This document shows positions 1-7,804 of a stretch of 64,000 bases of DNA, in pieces. Source of the stretch: Flaviflagellibacter deserti. GTDB taxonomy: Bacteria; Pseudomonadota; Alphaproteobacteria; Rhizobiales; Methylopilaceae. Positions within the stretch are counted from its first letter, which is position 1; each line of letters opens with the position of its first letter. The stretch is taken from positions 1,426,001 to 1,490,000 of the forward strand of contig NZ_JBHSJF010000006.1 in assembly GCF_042652085.1 (NCBI RefSeq). The letters run 5' to 3'. The position numbers were made by a program, and so were the translations under genes. The notes under the pieces are model-generated. The model ran no database searches and had not been told where the DNA came from. It saw only the letters and a program-made list of their open reading frames with translations.

Positions 1-221
1 CGGATCAGGTCCTCGAACAAAGCCTCCTTCGAGGCGAAGTAGAGGTAGAGCGTGCCCTTGGCGACGCCCGCGCGCTTGGCGACCTCGTCGAGCCGCGCCG
101 CCTCGAAGCCGCGTTCGAGGAAGACGTCCAGCGCCGCGTCGAGCAGCTGTTGCGTCTTCGTCTGGCGCTCCTCGGGAGTGAGTGCCCGTCCCGGTTTTCG
201 GGCGGTTTTGGTCACTTGCAT
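1..221 (-). CDS. TetR family transcriptional regulator, N-terminal part (cut by window edge)
   Basis: Only the first 73 residues lie in the window. They hold a typical TetR DNA-binding domain: a helix rich in Ala/Leu (about residues 24-38) and a helix-turn-helix around residues 42-63 reading LDEVAKRAGVAKGTLYLYF. The ligand-binding C-terminal half lies outside. The ATG at 221 is chosen because it gives the usual short basic N-terminus. A perfect 20-bp palindrome lies 16 bp upstream and fits autorepression. The ligand and target genes cannot be told from this fragment. Confidence 0.9.
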   Translation of the reverse strand, partial: MQVTKTARKPGRALTPEERQTKTQQLLDAALDVFLERGFEAARLDEVAKRAGVAKGTLYLYFASKEALFEDLI

Positions 222-236
222 CGCACTGATCTTATA

Positions 237-256
237 ATGACTGACCGGTCAGTCAT
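237..256. promoter_or_regulatory. Probable TetR operator, perfect 20-bp palindrome
   Basis: ATGACTGACCGGTCAGTCAT equals its own reverse complement over all 20 bases. The core TGACCGGTCA resembles known operators of TetR family repressors. It sits directly upstream of the tetR start codon, where binding would block transcription of that gene. Confidence 0.8.
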
Positions 257-292
257 ACACGAGATTAAGTGCTGTGAACAGCCCTCGACCAG

Positions 293-370
293 GTCGTCAT
301 CCTCCGGCTTGACCGGAGGATCCATCGAACGCTCGTGAATGGATGCTCCGGTCAAGCCGGAGCATTACGA
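293..370. repeat. Paired palindromic repeat (GTCAT...ATCCA family), copy 1
   Basis: Two inverted units face each other: the left unit has stem CCTCCGG/CCGGAGG around CTTGA, and the right unit is a variant with GCTCCGG/CCGGAGC. Together they can form one long hairpin. The same architecture recurs near 12.7, 20.5, 30.8 and 32.1 kb, always between genes. Confidence 0.8.
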
Positions 371-387
371 TGCGGACAGGATTGAGC

Positions 388-1158
388 CTAAATCCCCGCG
401 CCGGCAGCCATACCCTGCTCGGTCAGCGTGGAAATGAACTGCACCGTCCTCGCCTGCGACGGCTTCTCGAATATCTGCGAAGCCTGCCCGGCCTCTACCA
501 CCTTGCCGGCTTCCAGGAAGACGACGTCATGCGCGATCTGGCGGGCGAGCCTGAGATCGTGGGTCGCCATCACCATGGTCGTCCCCTCCTCCGCCAGCTG
601 AGCCAGCACGGCGACGACCTCTCCCGAGAGTTCTGGGTCAAGCGCGGAGGTAGGCTCGTCGCAGAGCAGCACTTTCGGTTCCGGAGCGAGAGCCCGAGCG
701 ATCGCGACGCGCTGCTGTTGGCCGCCTGAGAGGCTGGAGGGCCAGGCATCGGCCTTATGCGCGAGGCCGACCTTGTCGAGCAGTTCAATCGCCCGGGCAT
801 GTGCCCTGTCCTTCGGCCATTTCAGGACGGTGAGCAGACCCTCCATGACGTTCGCCACCGCAGTCTGATGCGGAAAGAGCTGGAAGTTCTGGAACACCAT
901 TCCGGTCTGGCGGCGAAGCTCGCGAACCGCTTTCTGATTGACCTTGCGGCCCGGCCGGAACTCGATCCGGCATTCGCCGACCTCGACCGTGCCGGAGGTC
1001 GGCAGTTCGAGCAGGTTGATGCAGCGAAGCAGCGTGCTCTTGCCGCCGCCGGACGGTCCTATGAGAGCGGTGACGCCGCCGCGCGGAACGACAAGGTCAA
1101 CGCCCTTCAGCACCGGCAGATCGCCGAAACTCTTCTCGATGGCGGTGAGGTTGATCAT
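388..1158 (-). CDS. Polar amino acid ABC transporter ATP-binding protein (cystine-type)
   Basis: A 256-residue ATPase that would energise uptake through the permease encoded just upstream. Walker A GPSGGGKST is at about 34-42, the Q-loop VFQNF at 88-92, the LSGGQ signature at 143-147, the Walker B end with D167/E168, and the switch His at 201. Length and order fit the GlnQ/TcyN family. Its start overlaps the permease stop by 4 bp. Similarity of all three subunits to E. coli TcyJ-TcyL-TcyN suggests L-cystine as substrate; the transporter class is certain, the substrate is inferred. Confidence 0.95.
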   Translation of the reverse strand: MINLTAIEKSFGDLPVLKGVDLVVPRGGVTALIGPSGGGKSTLLRCINLLELPTSGTVEVGECRIEFRPGRKVNQKAVRELRRQTGMVFQNFQLFPHQTAVANVMEGLLTVLKWPKDRAHARAIELLDKVGLAHKADAWPSSLSGGQQQRVAIARALAPEPKVLLCDEPTSALDPELSGEVVAVLAQLAEEGTTMVMATHDLRLARQIAHDVVFLEAGKVVEAGQASQIFEKPSQARTVQFISTLTEQGMAAGAGI

Positions 1159-1835
1159 GCCCGCGCCTCGACGAAGCCGCCCTGGCGGTTGAGCCGGATC
1201 TCCAGCCGCTCCTGAAGCACAGACAGCACCGAACTCAGCGCGAGATAGATGAGCGCCGCCTCGACATAGAGGATCAGCGGCTCATAGGTCGTGGCGACGA
1301 TGCGTTGGGCGGCCTGAAACAGCTCCGGCACGGTGATCGCGGCCGCGAGCGAGGTGTCCTTCACCAGCGAGATGAACGTGTTTGAGAGCGGCGGCACGGC
1401 GGTCCGCGCGGCCTGCGGCAGCACGGTCCGGCGCAGCGCTTGCGGCCATGTCATGCCGATCGAATAGGCCGCTTCCCACTGGCCCTTGGGCACCGATGAG
1501 ATCACCGCACGGATGATCTCGGAGGTATAGGCGCCGACATTCAGCGTGAAGCCGATCAACGCGGCAGGGAACGCGTCGAGCAGGATGCCGATGCTCGGCA
1601 GGCCATAGAAGATCAGGAAGAGCTGAACCAGAAGCGGCGTGCCGCGAATGATCCAGACGTAGAAGCGGACAATGGCCGCGAGCGGTTTCGGTCCGAATAG
1701 GCGGATCAGCGCCGCGGCCAGCCCAACGGTGAGCCCGAGCGCGAACGACAGCAATGTCAGGGGAATCGTGAACTGGACCCCGGCCCACAGCAGCGGGCCG
1801 AGCGATTCCAGCATCAATTGAAGCCAGTGCGGCAC
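1155..1835 (-). CDS. Polar amino acid ABC transporter permease (cystine-type)
   Basis: Inner-membrane permease of 226 residues in the HisM/YecS family, with about five hydrophobic segments and an EAA-type loop around residues 110-130 (QWEAAYSIGMTWPQALRRTV) that contacts the ATPase. The stretch VKDTSLAAAITVPELF and the C-terminal ERLEIRLNRQ closely resemble E. coli TcyL (YecS). The start is taken as GTG at 1835, preceded by GGGGATCGAGGC. It overlaps the ATPase gene by 4 bp and lies downstream of the binding protein gene, behind a terminator-like hairpin. Confidence 0.93.
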   Translation of the reverse strand: MPHWLQLMLESLGPLLWAGVQFTIPLTLLSFALGLTVGLAAALIRLFGPKPLAAIVRFYVWIIRGTPLLVQLFLIFYGLPSIGILLDAFPAALIGFTLNVGAYTSEIIRAVISSVPKGQWEAAYSIGMTWPQALRRTVLPQAARTAVPPLSNTFISLVKDTSLAAAITVPELFQAAQRIVATTYEPLILYVEAALIYLALSSVLSVLQERLEIRLNRQGGFVEARA

Positions 1836-1861
1836 GCCTCGATCCCCTTGTCCGCACCCAT

Positions 1862-1891
1862 AAAAAAGGCCGGGTGCCCCCGCACCCGGCC
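1862..1891 (-). terminator. Hairpin terminator between binding protein and permease genes
   Basis: On the minus strand a perfect 10-bp stem GGCCGGGTGC/GCACCCGGCC (arms 1868-1877 and 1882-1891) with a 4-base loop is followed by six T residues. Partial read-through would give more binding protein than membrane subunits, a common arrangement in importer operons. Confidence 0.85.
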
Positions 1892-1910
1892 CTGGTGCCC
1901 GTCGATACTA

Positions 1911-2681
1911 TTAGTTCGAGACGTTGGCGCCGAAATATTTCTGCGAGATCGTCTCGTAGGTGCCGTCGGCCTTGATCGCCTTCAGCGCATCGTTGATGGC
2001 GGCGACGAGGTCGGGCTGGCCCTTGCTGACGATGACGCCCGAATAGTCGGCATTGGCCTGCGTCGCGGCGATCTTCACCTTGGCGTCGGGCTTCTGCTTC
2101 TTGAAGTCGAGGAAGGACAGGTTGTCGTTGATCGTGGCGTCGGCCCGGCCGGTCAGCAGAAGCTGGATAGACTGGTCGAAGCCGTCGGTGCCGACCAATT
2201 CAGCGCCCGAATCCTGCGCGAGCTTGCCGAAATTCGAGGTCAGGCTCTGCGCCGATTTCTTGCCCTTCAGATCGGCGAAGGTTTTGATCTCGTTGTTGTC
2301 CTCGCGAACGATCAGCACCGCCTTCGACGCGATATAAGGTTCCGAGAAGTCGTATTTCGCCTTGCGGGCCTCGGTGATGCCGACCTGGTTGATCACCGCG
2401 TCGTAGCGCTTGGCGTCGAGACCGGCGATAAGGCCGTCCCATTTGCCCTCCAGGAACTCGGCTTTGACGCCGAGCTTGTCGGCGATAGCGCGGCCGATCT
2501 CGACGTCGAAGCCGACGAGCGCGCCCGATTTGTCGTGGTAGGTGAACGGCGAATAGGTCCCCTCGGTGCCGATCTTCAGCACGCCCGCGCTCTTGATGCG
2601 CTCAAGGCCCTGAGCCTGTGCCTGCGCAACTGCGGCGAGCCCGAGCAGGCCGGCGACGAGAATGGACTTTACGATCTTCAT
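1911..2681 (-). CDS. Periplasmic amino acid-binding protein, probable L-cystine binding
   Basis: A 256-residue solute-binding protein (SBP_bac_3) with a Sec signal peptide ending near AQAQA (about residue 23). Motifs KWDGLIAGLDAKRYDAVINQV and YDFSEPY and the end KYFGANVSN match the cystine-binding protein TcyJ/FliY of E. coli. The ATG at 2681 is preferred over an upstream start at 2747 because it is preceded by GGGAGTTCA and begins directly with the signal peptide. First gene of a binding protein-permease-ATPase operon. Substrate is inferred from similarity. Confidence 0.93.
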   Translation of the reverse strand: MKIVKSILVAGLLGLAAVAQAQAQGLERIKSAGVLKIGTEGTYSPFTYHDKSGALVGFDVEIGRAIADKLGVKAEFLEGKWDGLIAGLDAKRYDAVINQVGITEARKAKYDFSEPYIASKAVLIVREDNNEIKTFADLKGKKSAQSLTSNFGKLAQDSGAELVGTDGFDQSIQLLLTGRADATINDNLSFLDFKKQKPDAKVKIAATQANADYSGVIVSKGQPDLVAAINDALKAIKADGTYETISQKYFGANVSN

Positions 2682-2768
2682 CTTGAACTCCCGGACGGCG
2701 TTGCCATCCCTATGAAACGACGCCGGCACCGAGCCGGTTCGCCGCAAGAATAGGCATTTGCCGATAAA

Positions 2769-2801
2769 ATATACAAGTCAAACTTGAATACAGTTGTATA
2801 T
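2769..2801. promoter_or_regulatory. AT-rich inverted repeat in divergent intergenic region, candidate operator
   Basis: ATATACAA at 2769-2776 and TTGTATAT at 2794-2801 are perfect 8-base inverted arms separated by 17 bases, inside an AT-rich stretch unusual for this genome. It lies between the divergent importer and exporter genes, where a regulator could control either or both. The binding protein is unknown. Confidence 0.5.
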
Positions 2802-2931
2802 CACGCTTCAATTATGTAATATTTGGGTCTGAGCAATTTTCACACGTTGCGGGTGGCCAAATCGCATGGTCGTGCCTATGTCCGGGCCTCGTCACGCCCG
2901 GCCGGGCCGCCACCTCTCAATAGCCAGCGCC

Positions 2932-4182
2932 ATGACACCCGATACGGACGACCGCCCGCCTTCACCGCATGCCGGGATGACCTTTCGCCAGTTCGTCGGC
3001 TTCATCGCCGCGGTGATGGCGCTCAACGCGGTCGCGATCGATTCCATGCTGCCGGCGCTGCCGGATATCGGCCGCGACTTCGGCATCGCCAATGCCAACG
3101 AGACGCAATGGGTGGTGACGGCTTATCTGCTCGGCTTCGGCGGCGCGCAGATCATCTACGGTACGCTGTCGGACCGTTTCGGCCGCAAGCCGGTACTGAT
3201 CGTCGGTATCGCGATCTATGTCGTGGCGGCCGCGGCCGCGGCGATCGCGCCGAACTTCGAGACCATGCTTCTGGCCCGCCTCGTCATGGGCATCGGCGCC
3301 GCCGCCTCGCGCGTGCTGGCGATCACGATCGTCCGCGACTGCTATACCGGCGCGACCATGGCGCGGGTGATGTCGCTCGCCTTCATCGTCTTCCTGATAG
3401 CGCCGATCATCGCTCCGTCGCTCGGCCAGATCATCATGCTGTTCGCGTCATGGCACGCGATCTTCCTCGGTCTCTCGCTCTATTCGGCGATCACCCTGGT
3501 CTGGGCGGTGCTCAAGCTGCCCGAGACGATGCACCCGGAAGACCGCATCCCGATCTCGCTGCGCGGCATCGGCCACGGCTTCTACGTCACGCTGACGACG
3601 CGGGTCTCCGTCGGCTACAACCTGGCCATCACGCTCCTGATGGGCGCGCTGTTCGCCTTCATCAATTCGGCGCAGCAGGTCTTCGCCGACGCGCTCGGCC
3701 ATCCCGGCCTATTCACCACCGTCTTCGCGCTCATCGCGGCGTTCATGGCGCTGTCGTCGCTCTTGAATTCGCGCATCGTCGAGAGGCTCGGCACCCGTAC
3801 CGTGTCACACGGCGCGGTCCTCGGCTTCGCCGCCGTCGCCGTGGCTCACATGATGGTCGCGGTCATGGATCTCGAGAACATCTGGACCTTCGGCATCTTC
3901 CAGGCAGCAATGATGTTCTGCTTCGGTCTCTGCGTCTCGAATTTCAACGCGATGGCGATGCAGCCGCTCGGCCATGTCGCCGGCACGGCATCCGCGGTGC
4001 AGGGTTTCGTCTCGACCTTCGGCGGCGCCATTCTCGGCTTCGCGATCGGCCAGCAATTCGACGGCACCACCGTGCCGCTGACGATCGGCTTCGCGGTGTT
4101 CAGCCTGCTGTCGGTCGGCTTCGTCTTCTTCGCGGAGGGTGGACGGCTGTTCAGCGCGCCGATGTCGGAGCAGCCGGCTTAG
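2932..4182 (+). CDS. MFS drug-resistance transporter, Bcr/CflA family
   Basis: About 416 residues with 12 hydrophobic segments. The N-terminus TFRQFVGFIAAVMALNAVAID leading into SMLPALP is the hallmark of the Bcr/CflA group, and the loop 2-3 motif LSDRFGRKPVL is the MFS A-motif. Such pumps export drugs, and E. coli Bcr also influences cysteine export. An in-frame ATG at 2866 would add 22 residues of non-membrane sequence; the start at 2932 matches family length better but has no clear ribosome site. Transcribed away from the cystine-type importer. Confidence 0.9.
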   Translation: MTPDTDDRPPSPHAGMTFRQFVGFIAAVMALNAVAIDSMLPALPDIGRDFGIANANETQWVVTAYLLGFGGAQIIYGTLSDRFGRKPVLIVGIAIYVVAAAAAAIAPNFETMLLARLVMGIGAAASRVLAITIVRDCYTGATMARVMSLAFIVFLIAPIIAPSLGQIIMLFASWHAIFLGLSLYSAITLVWAVLKLPETMHPEDRIPISLRGIGHGFYVTLTTRVSVGYNLAITLLMGALFAFINSAQQVFADALGHPGLFTTVFALIAAFMALSSLLNSRIVERLGTRTVSHGAVLGFAAVAVAHMMVAVMDLENIWTFGIFQAAMMFCFGLCVSNFNAMAMQPLGHVAGTASAVQGFVSTFGGAILGFAIGQQFDGTTVPLTIGFAVFSLLSVGFVFFAEGGRLFSAPMSEQPA

Positions 4183-4190
4183 GGCCGGCC

Positions 4191-4406
4191 CTAATAGTGT
4201 GGCGGCGGAGGCTCGTCCTCCGCCTCGCCCCCTGCCCCGCGCTCGGCTTGTGCGACCCGGTCGGCGAGCGCGGCCATTTCGCGGCGCAGCCGGTCGATGT
4301 CCTTCCACTGCGACGTGATCGTCTGGTTCAGGTCCTCGAGGACCTGGTCCTGATAGGCGACGCGGATCTCGAGCGCTTCGAGCCGCGCGGCGAGATCGTC
4401 ACTCAT
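4191..4406 (-). CDS. slyX: SlyX family protein
   Basis: A 71-residue protein: a long heptad-rich helix (RLEALEIRVAYQDQVLEDLN) followed by an acidic tail ending PPPPHY, which is the SlyX signature. It is probably a coiled-coil oligomer; molecular function is unknown for the family. The start at 4406 is chosen because it matches the SlyX N-terminus (MSDDLAARLEALE); an upstream in-frame extension has no family similarity. It overlaps the end of trhO by 8 bp. Confidence 0.88.
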   Translation of the reverse strand: MSDDLAARLEALEIRVAYQDQVLEDLNQTITSQWKDIDRLRREMAALADRVAQAERGAGGEAEDEPPPPHY

Positions 4407-5151
4407 CGTCGGCCTCCGCCATTTCACGGGCACGCTCCGACAGGCCATGACCAAGCGCGACACGCTCGTCGAAGACGAAGCATTCGCCCCGCCAGCGGCT
4501 GTCCTCGGCCGGCACATTCTCCAGATAGGCCAATATCCCGCCCTTGAGGTGGAAGACGTTCTCGAAGCCGTGCGCGAGCATGTAGGAGCTGGCCTTCTCG
4601 CAGCGAATGCCGCCAGTGCAGAACATCGCCACCTTGCGATGCCGCGCTGGGTCGAGTTCGCGGGCCACGTAGTCCTTGAAGTCGCTGAAATGGCGAAGCC
4701 GCGGATCGACCGCGCCCTCGAACGTCCCCATCTCGACTTCGAAGTGGTTGCGGGTGTCGATCAGGATCAGGTCCTGATCGTCGAGCAGCGCGTTCCAGTC
4801 CTTCGCATCGACATAGGTGCCGACGCTAGCGGTCGGATCGGTCGCGGGATCGCCGAGCGTGACGATCTCCTTCTTCAGCCGCACCTTGAGCCGGCCGAAC
4901 GGCATCTCCGAGGCGGCCGAGAATTTCAGTTCGAGATTGTCGAGACGGCCACCGAACAGCACGTCCATCTCGGGAAGCAGCGCGTCGATGGCCTCTTCCG
5001 GGCCCGCGATCGTCCCGTTGATGCCTTCCGGAGCGAGCAGCAGCGAACCCTTGATGCCGAGTCCTTGGCAGAGATCGAACAAAGGCGCGCGCAGATCGCG
5101 GAAATCCGGCAGCGCGACGAACTGATAGAGGGCGGCGACCTTAAGAGGCAT
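4399..5151 (-). CDS. trhO: tRNA uridine(34) hydroxylase (rhodanese-like, TrhO/YceA)
   Basis: A 250-residue cytoplasmic enzyme of the UPF0176/TrhO family, which makes 5-hydroxyuridine at tRNA position 34 using prephenate. An N-terminal ferredoxin-like domain (about 1-95) is followed by a rhodanese domain (about 125-225) with the active-site loop FCTGGIRCEKAS, catalytic Cys at 178 and a second Cys at 184. The C-terminal CFVFDERV is also typical. The next gene, slyX, overlaps by 8 bp, so the two are probably co-transcribed. Confidence 0.93.
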   Translation of the reverse strand: MPLKVAALYQFVALPDFRDLRAPLFDLCQGLGIKGSLLLAPEGINGTIAGPEEAIDALLPEMDVLFGGRLDNLELKFSAASEMPFGRLKVRLKKEIVTLGDPATDPTASVGTYVDAKDWNALLDDQDLILIDTRNHFEVEMGTFEGAVDPRLRHFSDFKDYVARELDPARHRKVAMFCTGGIRCEKASSYMLAHGFENVFHLKGGILAYLENVPAEDSRWRGECFVFDERVALGHGLSERAREMAEADDE

Positions 5152-5313
5152 GGCGGTCGTGTAACGCGTCTCGAAGCATCATGGCAAACGGCCTCCACAA
5201 TCGCCGTCTACCGTGAGGTTACGGCTGCCGGGTGTCGCCCGTCCGTGCTCTTTTGCGCCCCGACGGAATAGCTGGCGGAATTCCGGACAGCCGGAAAACG
5301 GGAGAGACGGCTC

Positions 5314-5799
5314 ATGATGAACAGCGAACCGCAGGCCGAACATAAGTGGCTCGAAAAGCTCCTCGGAGATTGGATCGCCGAGGCGGACATGCCGACGCCG
5401 GAGGGCGAAAAGCTCGAGCCGTGGAAAGAGCATGTCCGCACGATCGGCGGACTCTGGATCCAGGGCGAGGCCACAGGCGACATGCCGGGCGGCGGCAAGG
5501 GAAGCTCTGTCCTGACGCTCGGCTACGACCCGGCCAAGGGCAAATATGTCGGCTCGTGGTTCGGCTCGATGATGGCCTATCTCTGGCACTACGAGGGATC
5601 GGTCGATGACTCCGGCAACAAGCTGACGCTCGACACCGTGGGACCGTCTTTCTCGCCCGAGGGCGGCGGCGGCACGGCCGATTATCAGGACATCATCGAA
5701 TTCCACGGGTCGGACAAACGGACCCTGACTTCGATGATGAAGCAGGAAGACGGCAGTTGGCAGCAGGTCATGCAGATGACCTATCGCCGGGCGGGCTGA
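5314..5799 (+). CDS. DUF1579 domain-containing protein
   Basis: A 161-residue soluble protein matching DUF1579: EHKWLEKLLGDWIAEADM near the N-terminus, then alternating beta strands with GGLWIQGEATGDMPGG and LGYDPAKGKYVGSWFGSM, and a closing SMMKQEDGSWQQVM. The fold is probably a lipocalin-like barrel; function is not established. GGGAGAG precedes the ATGATG start. It stands alone, opposite in direction to trhO and upstream of the ribosomal operon. Confidence 0.88.
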   Translation: MMNSEPQAEHKWLEKLLGDWIAEADMPTPEGEKLEPWKEHVRTIGGLWIQGEATGDMPGGGKGSSVLTLGYDPAKGKYVGSWFGSMMAYLWHYEGSVDDSGNKLTLDTVGPSFSPEGGGGTADYQDIIEFHGSDKRTLTSMMKQEDGSWQQVMQMTYRRAG

Positions 5800-5827
5800 C
5801 TTCTCCGAAAATTACCCCTTGGCCGGG

Positions 5828-5855
5828 TTGCTTTTCACGGACGTTCGCGTATAAG
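5828..5855 (+). promoter_or_regulatory. Putative sigma-70 promoter of the rpsF operon
   Basis: TTGCTT (5828-5833) and TATAAG (5850-5855) are separated by 16 bp. This would leave an untranslated leader of about 170 bases before rpsF, long enough for autoregulation by the S6-S18 complex, although no specific leader fold was identified. Confidence 0.5.
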
Positions 5856-6034
5856 CGCGCCCTTCGTGATGCCTCGGCCGGGGGCTGAACGGACGGTCGC
5901 CCTTCAAGGGTGGCAGGGCTCCTGGTGATCCCGTCGTCCCGTGTCTCCGCCTTCGAGAGTTTGGTTCGAGCCTTTCCCGGGCTCGAAGGGCTCAGCGCCA
6001 GGGTCACGGGAACGATGAGAGAGGCCAAACACCT

Positions 6035-6451
6035 ATGGCATTGTATGAACACGTCTTCCTGGCTCGCCAGGACGTGACGGCCCAGCAGGTCGAGGAATTC
6101 GTCGACCAGTACAAGGGCGTCATTTCGGCCGGCGGCGGCGAAATCGGCAAGGTGGAATATTGGGGCGTGAAGAGCCTCGCCTTCCGCATTTCGAAGAACC
6201 GCAAGGCGCACTACACGCTGCTCAACATCTCGGCCCCTCCGGCGGCTGTCGCCGAAATGGAACGCCAGATGAAGATCAACGAAGACATCCTGCGTTTCAT
6301 GACCATCCGCGTGGACGAGCACGAGACCGAGCCGTCTGCGATGATGCAGCGGCGTGACCGCGACGAGCGCGATCGCAGCGAGCGTGGCGATCGTCCGCCG
6401 CGTCGCGACGACCGTGAAACCACCGAAGCCGTCGTGGAAGAGGAAGTCTGA
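6035..6451 (+). CDS. rpsF: 30S ribosomal protein S6
   Basis: Binds 16S rRNA in the platform of the small subunit together with S18. The first 95 residues are the S6 fold (ALYEHVFLARQDVTAQQVEEF; SLAFRISKNRKAHYTL). The tail from about residue 100 is charged and rich in Arg/Asp, then Glu, as in many alphaproteobacterial S6 proteins. GAGAGAGG precedes the ATG. First gene of the rpsF-rpsR-DUF2232-rplI group. Confidence 0.98.
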   Translation: MALYEHVFLARQDVTAQQVEEFVDQYKGVISAGGGEIGKVEYWGVKSLAFRISKNRKAHYTLLNISAPPAAVAEMERQMKINEDILRFMTIRVDEHETEPSAMMQRRDRDERDRSERGDRPPRRDDRETTEAVVEEEV

Positions 6452-6453
6452 TC

Positions 6454-6693
6454 ATGGCCGCGACCCAGACCCGCCGCCCCTTCTTCCGCCGCCGCAAGTC
6501 GTGCCCGTTCGCGGGCGCCAACGCGCCGAAGATCGACTACAAGGACGTCAAGCTCCTGCAGCGCTACATTTCCGAACGCGGCAAGATCGTCCCGTCCCGC
6601 ATCACCGCCGTCTCGCAGAAGAAGCAGCGCGAACTCGCTCAGGCGATCAAGCGCGCCCGCTTCCTCGGCCTGCTGCCGTACGTGATCAAGTAA
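6454..6693 (+). CDS. rpsR: 30S ribosomal protein S18
   Basis: A 79-residue basic protein, the partner of S6. RRPFFRRRKSCPFAG and KVDYKD-like KIDYKDVKLLQRYISERGKI are diagnostic, and it ends ARFLGLLPYVIK. It starts 2 bp after the rpsF stop, so translation is probably coupled. Confidence 0.98.
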   Translation: MAATQTRRPFFRRRKSCPFAGANAPKIDYKDVKLLQRYISERGKIVPSRITAVSQKKQRELAQAIKRARFLGLLPYVIK

Positions 6694-6706
6694 TCTGACG
6701 AACTGC

Positions 6707-6731
6707 CCGGGCGCCGCCAGGTGCCCGGTTT
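6707..6731 (+). terminator. Hairpin after rpsR, possible attenuator
   Basis: CCGGGCGCC (6707-6715) pairs with GGTGCCCGG (6720-6728) with one G-U pair and a 4-base loop, followed by only three T residues. It may partly uncouple S6-S18 expression from the DUF2232 and L9 genes. Confidence 0.45.
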
Positions 6732-6798
6732 CCATACCGGGTTGGGGCGGACATCGCGATCCTCCTCTAACCGCTGATGAAGCGGGACAGCAGAACCG

Positions 6799-7773
6799 AT
6801 GATGATCGTTTTCCTTGTGGGACTTGCGAGCGGCATTGCGTCCGCCACGCTTAGCCTGGCGCTCGCGTCCGGCTCGACGCTGTCCGTCCTGCTGTTCATC
6901 TTCGCGCCGCTTCCCATCTTCATCGCAAGCCTCGGCTGGCAGCATCAGGCCGGCCTGATCGGCGTGATGATCGCGGCCTCCGTCCTGTTTGGCCTCGGTG
7001 ATTTCGACACCGCCCGCGCCTATGTCCTTTCGGTCGGCGCGCCGTCGTGGTGGCTCGCTTATCTCGCTCTGCTCGGCCGTTCGCGCGACGAGGGCAATCC
7101 GGAAGCCGGCATGGACTGGTATCCGGTCGGCCGGCTGATCATCTGGGCGGCGCTACTCGGCGCGGGCCTCGTCCTCGTCACCATTCCGCTCGTCGCCGGC
7201 TCGCTCGACGAATACCGCGCCGCGATCCGCACGACCTTCGAGACCTTCCTTCGAGTCGAGACCGGCACGCCCGCCGGCCAGCCCGTCACCCTGCCCGGCG
7301 GCGGCGATCCGACCCGCATCACCGAGCTCGCCGTGCTCGCGCTCCCGCCGCTGGCGGCAGCGCTCTGGAGCACCGTCTCGCTGGTCAATCTGTGGGTCGC
7401 GGGCCGCGTCGTCCGCACCTCGGGCCGCCTCGCGCGCCCCTGGCCGAACATCTCCGAGTTCCAGCTGCCCCGGTTCAGCCTGCTGATCATGCTGGGCGCG
7501 ACGGCGGCGAGCATACTGCCCGGCATTGCCGGCTTCACCGCCGGCATCCTGAGCACGAGCTTCGCCATCCCTTTCGCGATGCTCGGTCTGGCGCTGATCC
7601 ATGCCGGGACGCGCGGAACCACCGGGCGCGGCCTGATCATCGGCGCGGCCTACGTGCTTCTCGCGGTGCAGGCCTGGACGGTGATCATCCTCACCTTCAT
7701 CGGCATCGCCGAACATGTGTTTTCGATCCGAGACCGGATCGCGATCAGCCGGGCATCGAACCCGAAATCATAA
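6799..7773 (+). CDS. DUF2232 domain-containing membrane protein
   Basis: A 324-residue inner-membrane protein with about eight hydrophobic helices (around 5-35, 42-75, 85-100, 117-135, 180-205, 230-260, 262-285, 290-310). It occupies the rpsR-rplI gap as in other Hyphomicrobiales, and this position plus the topology identify it as DUF2232. No enzymatic motif is visible and the function is unknown. The start is the first of two adjacent ATG codons. Confidence 0.85.
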   Translation: MMIVFLVGLASGIASATLSLALASGSTLSVLLFIFAPLPIFIASLGWQHQAGLIGVMIAASVLFGLGDFDTARAYVLSVGAPSWWLAYLALLGRSRDEGNPEAGMDWYPVGRLIIWAALLGAGLVLVTIPLVAGSLDEYRAAIRTTFETFLRVETGTPAGQPVTLPGGGDPTRITELAVLALPPLAAALWSTVSLVNLWVAGRVVRTSGRLARPWPNISEFQLPRFSLLIMLGATAASILPGIAGFTAGILSTSFAIPFAMLGLALIHAGTRGTTGRGLIIGAAYVLLAVQAWTVIILTFIGIAEHVFSIRDRIAISRASNPKS

Positions 7774-7804
7774 AAAACATCAAAGCTTAAGACGGAGAAT
7801 ACCA

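Noticed and set aside
5856..6034. Specific S6-S18 autoregulatory leader fold before rpsF
   Set aside because: The leader is long enough, but I could not identify the conserved motif by eye.
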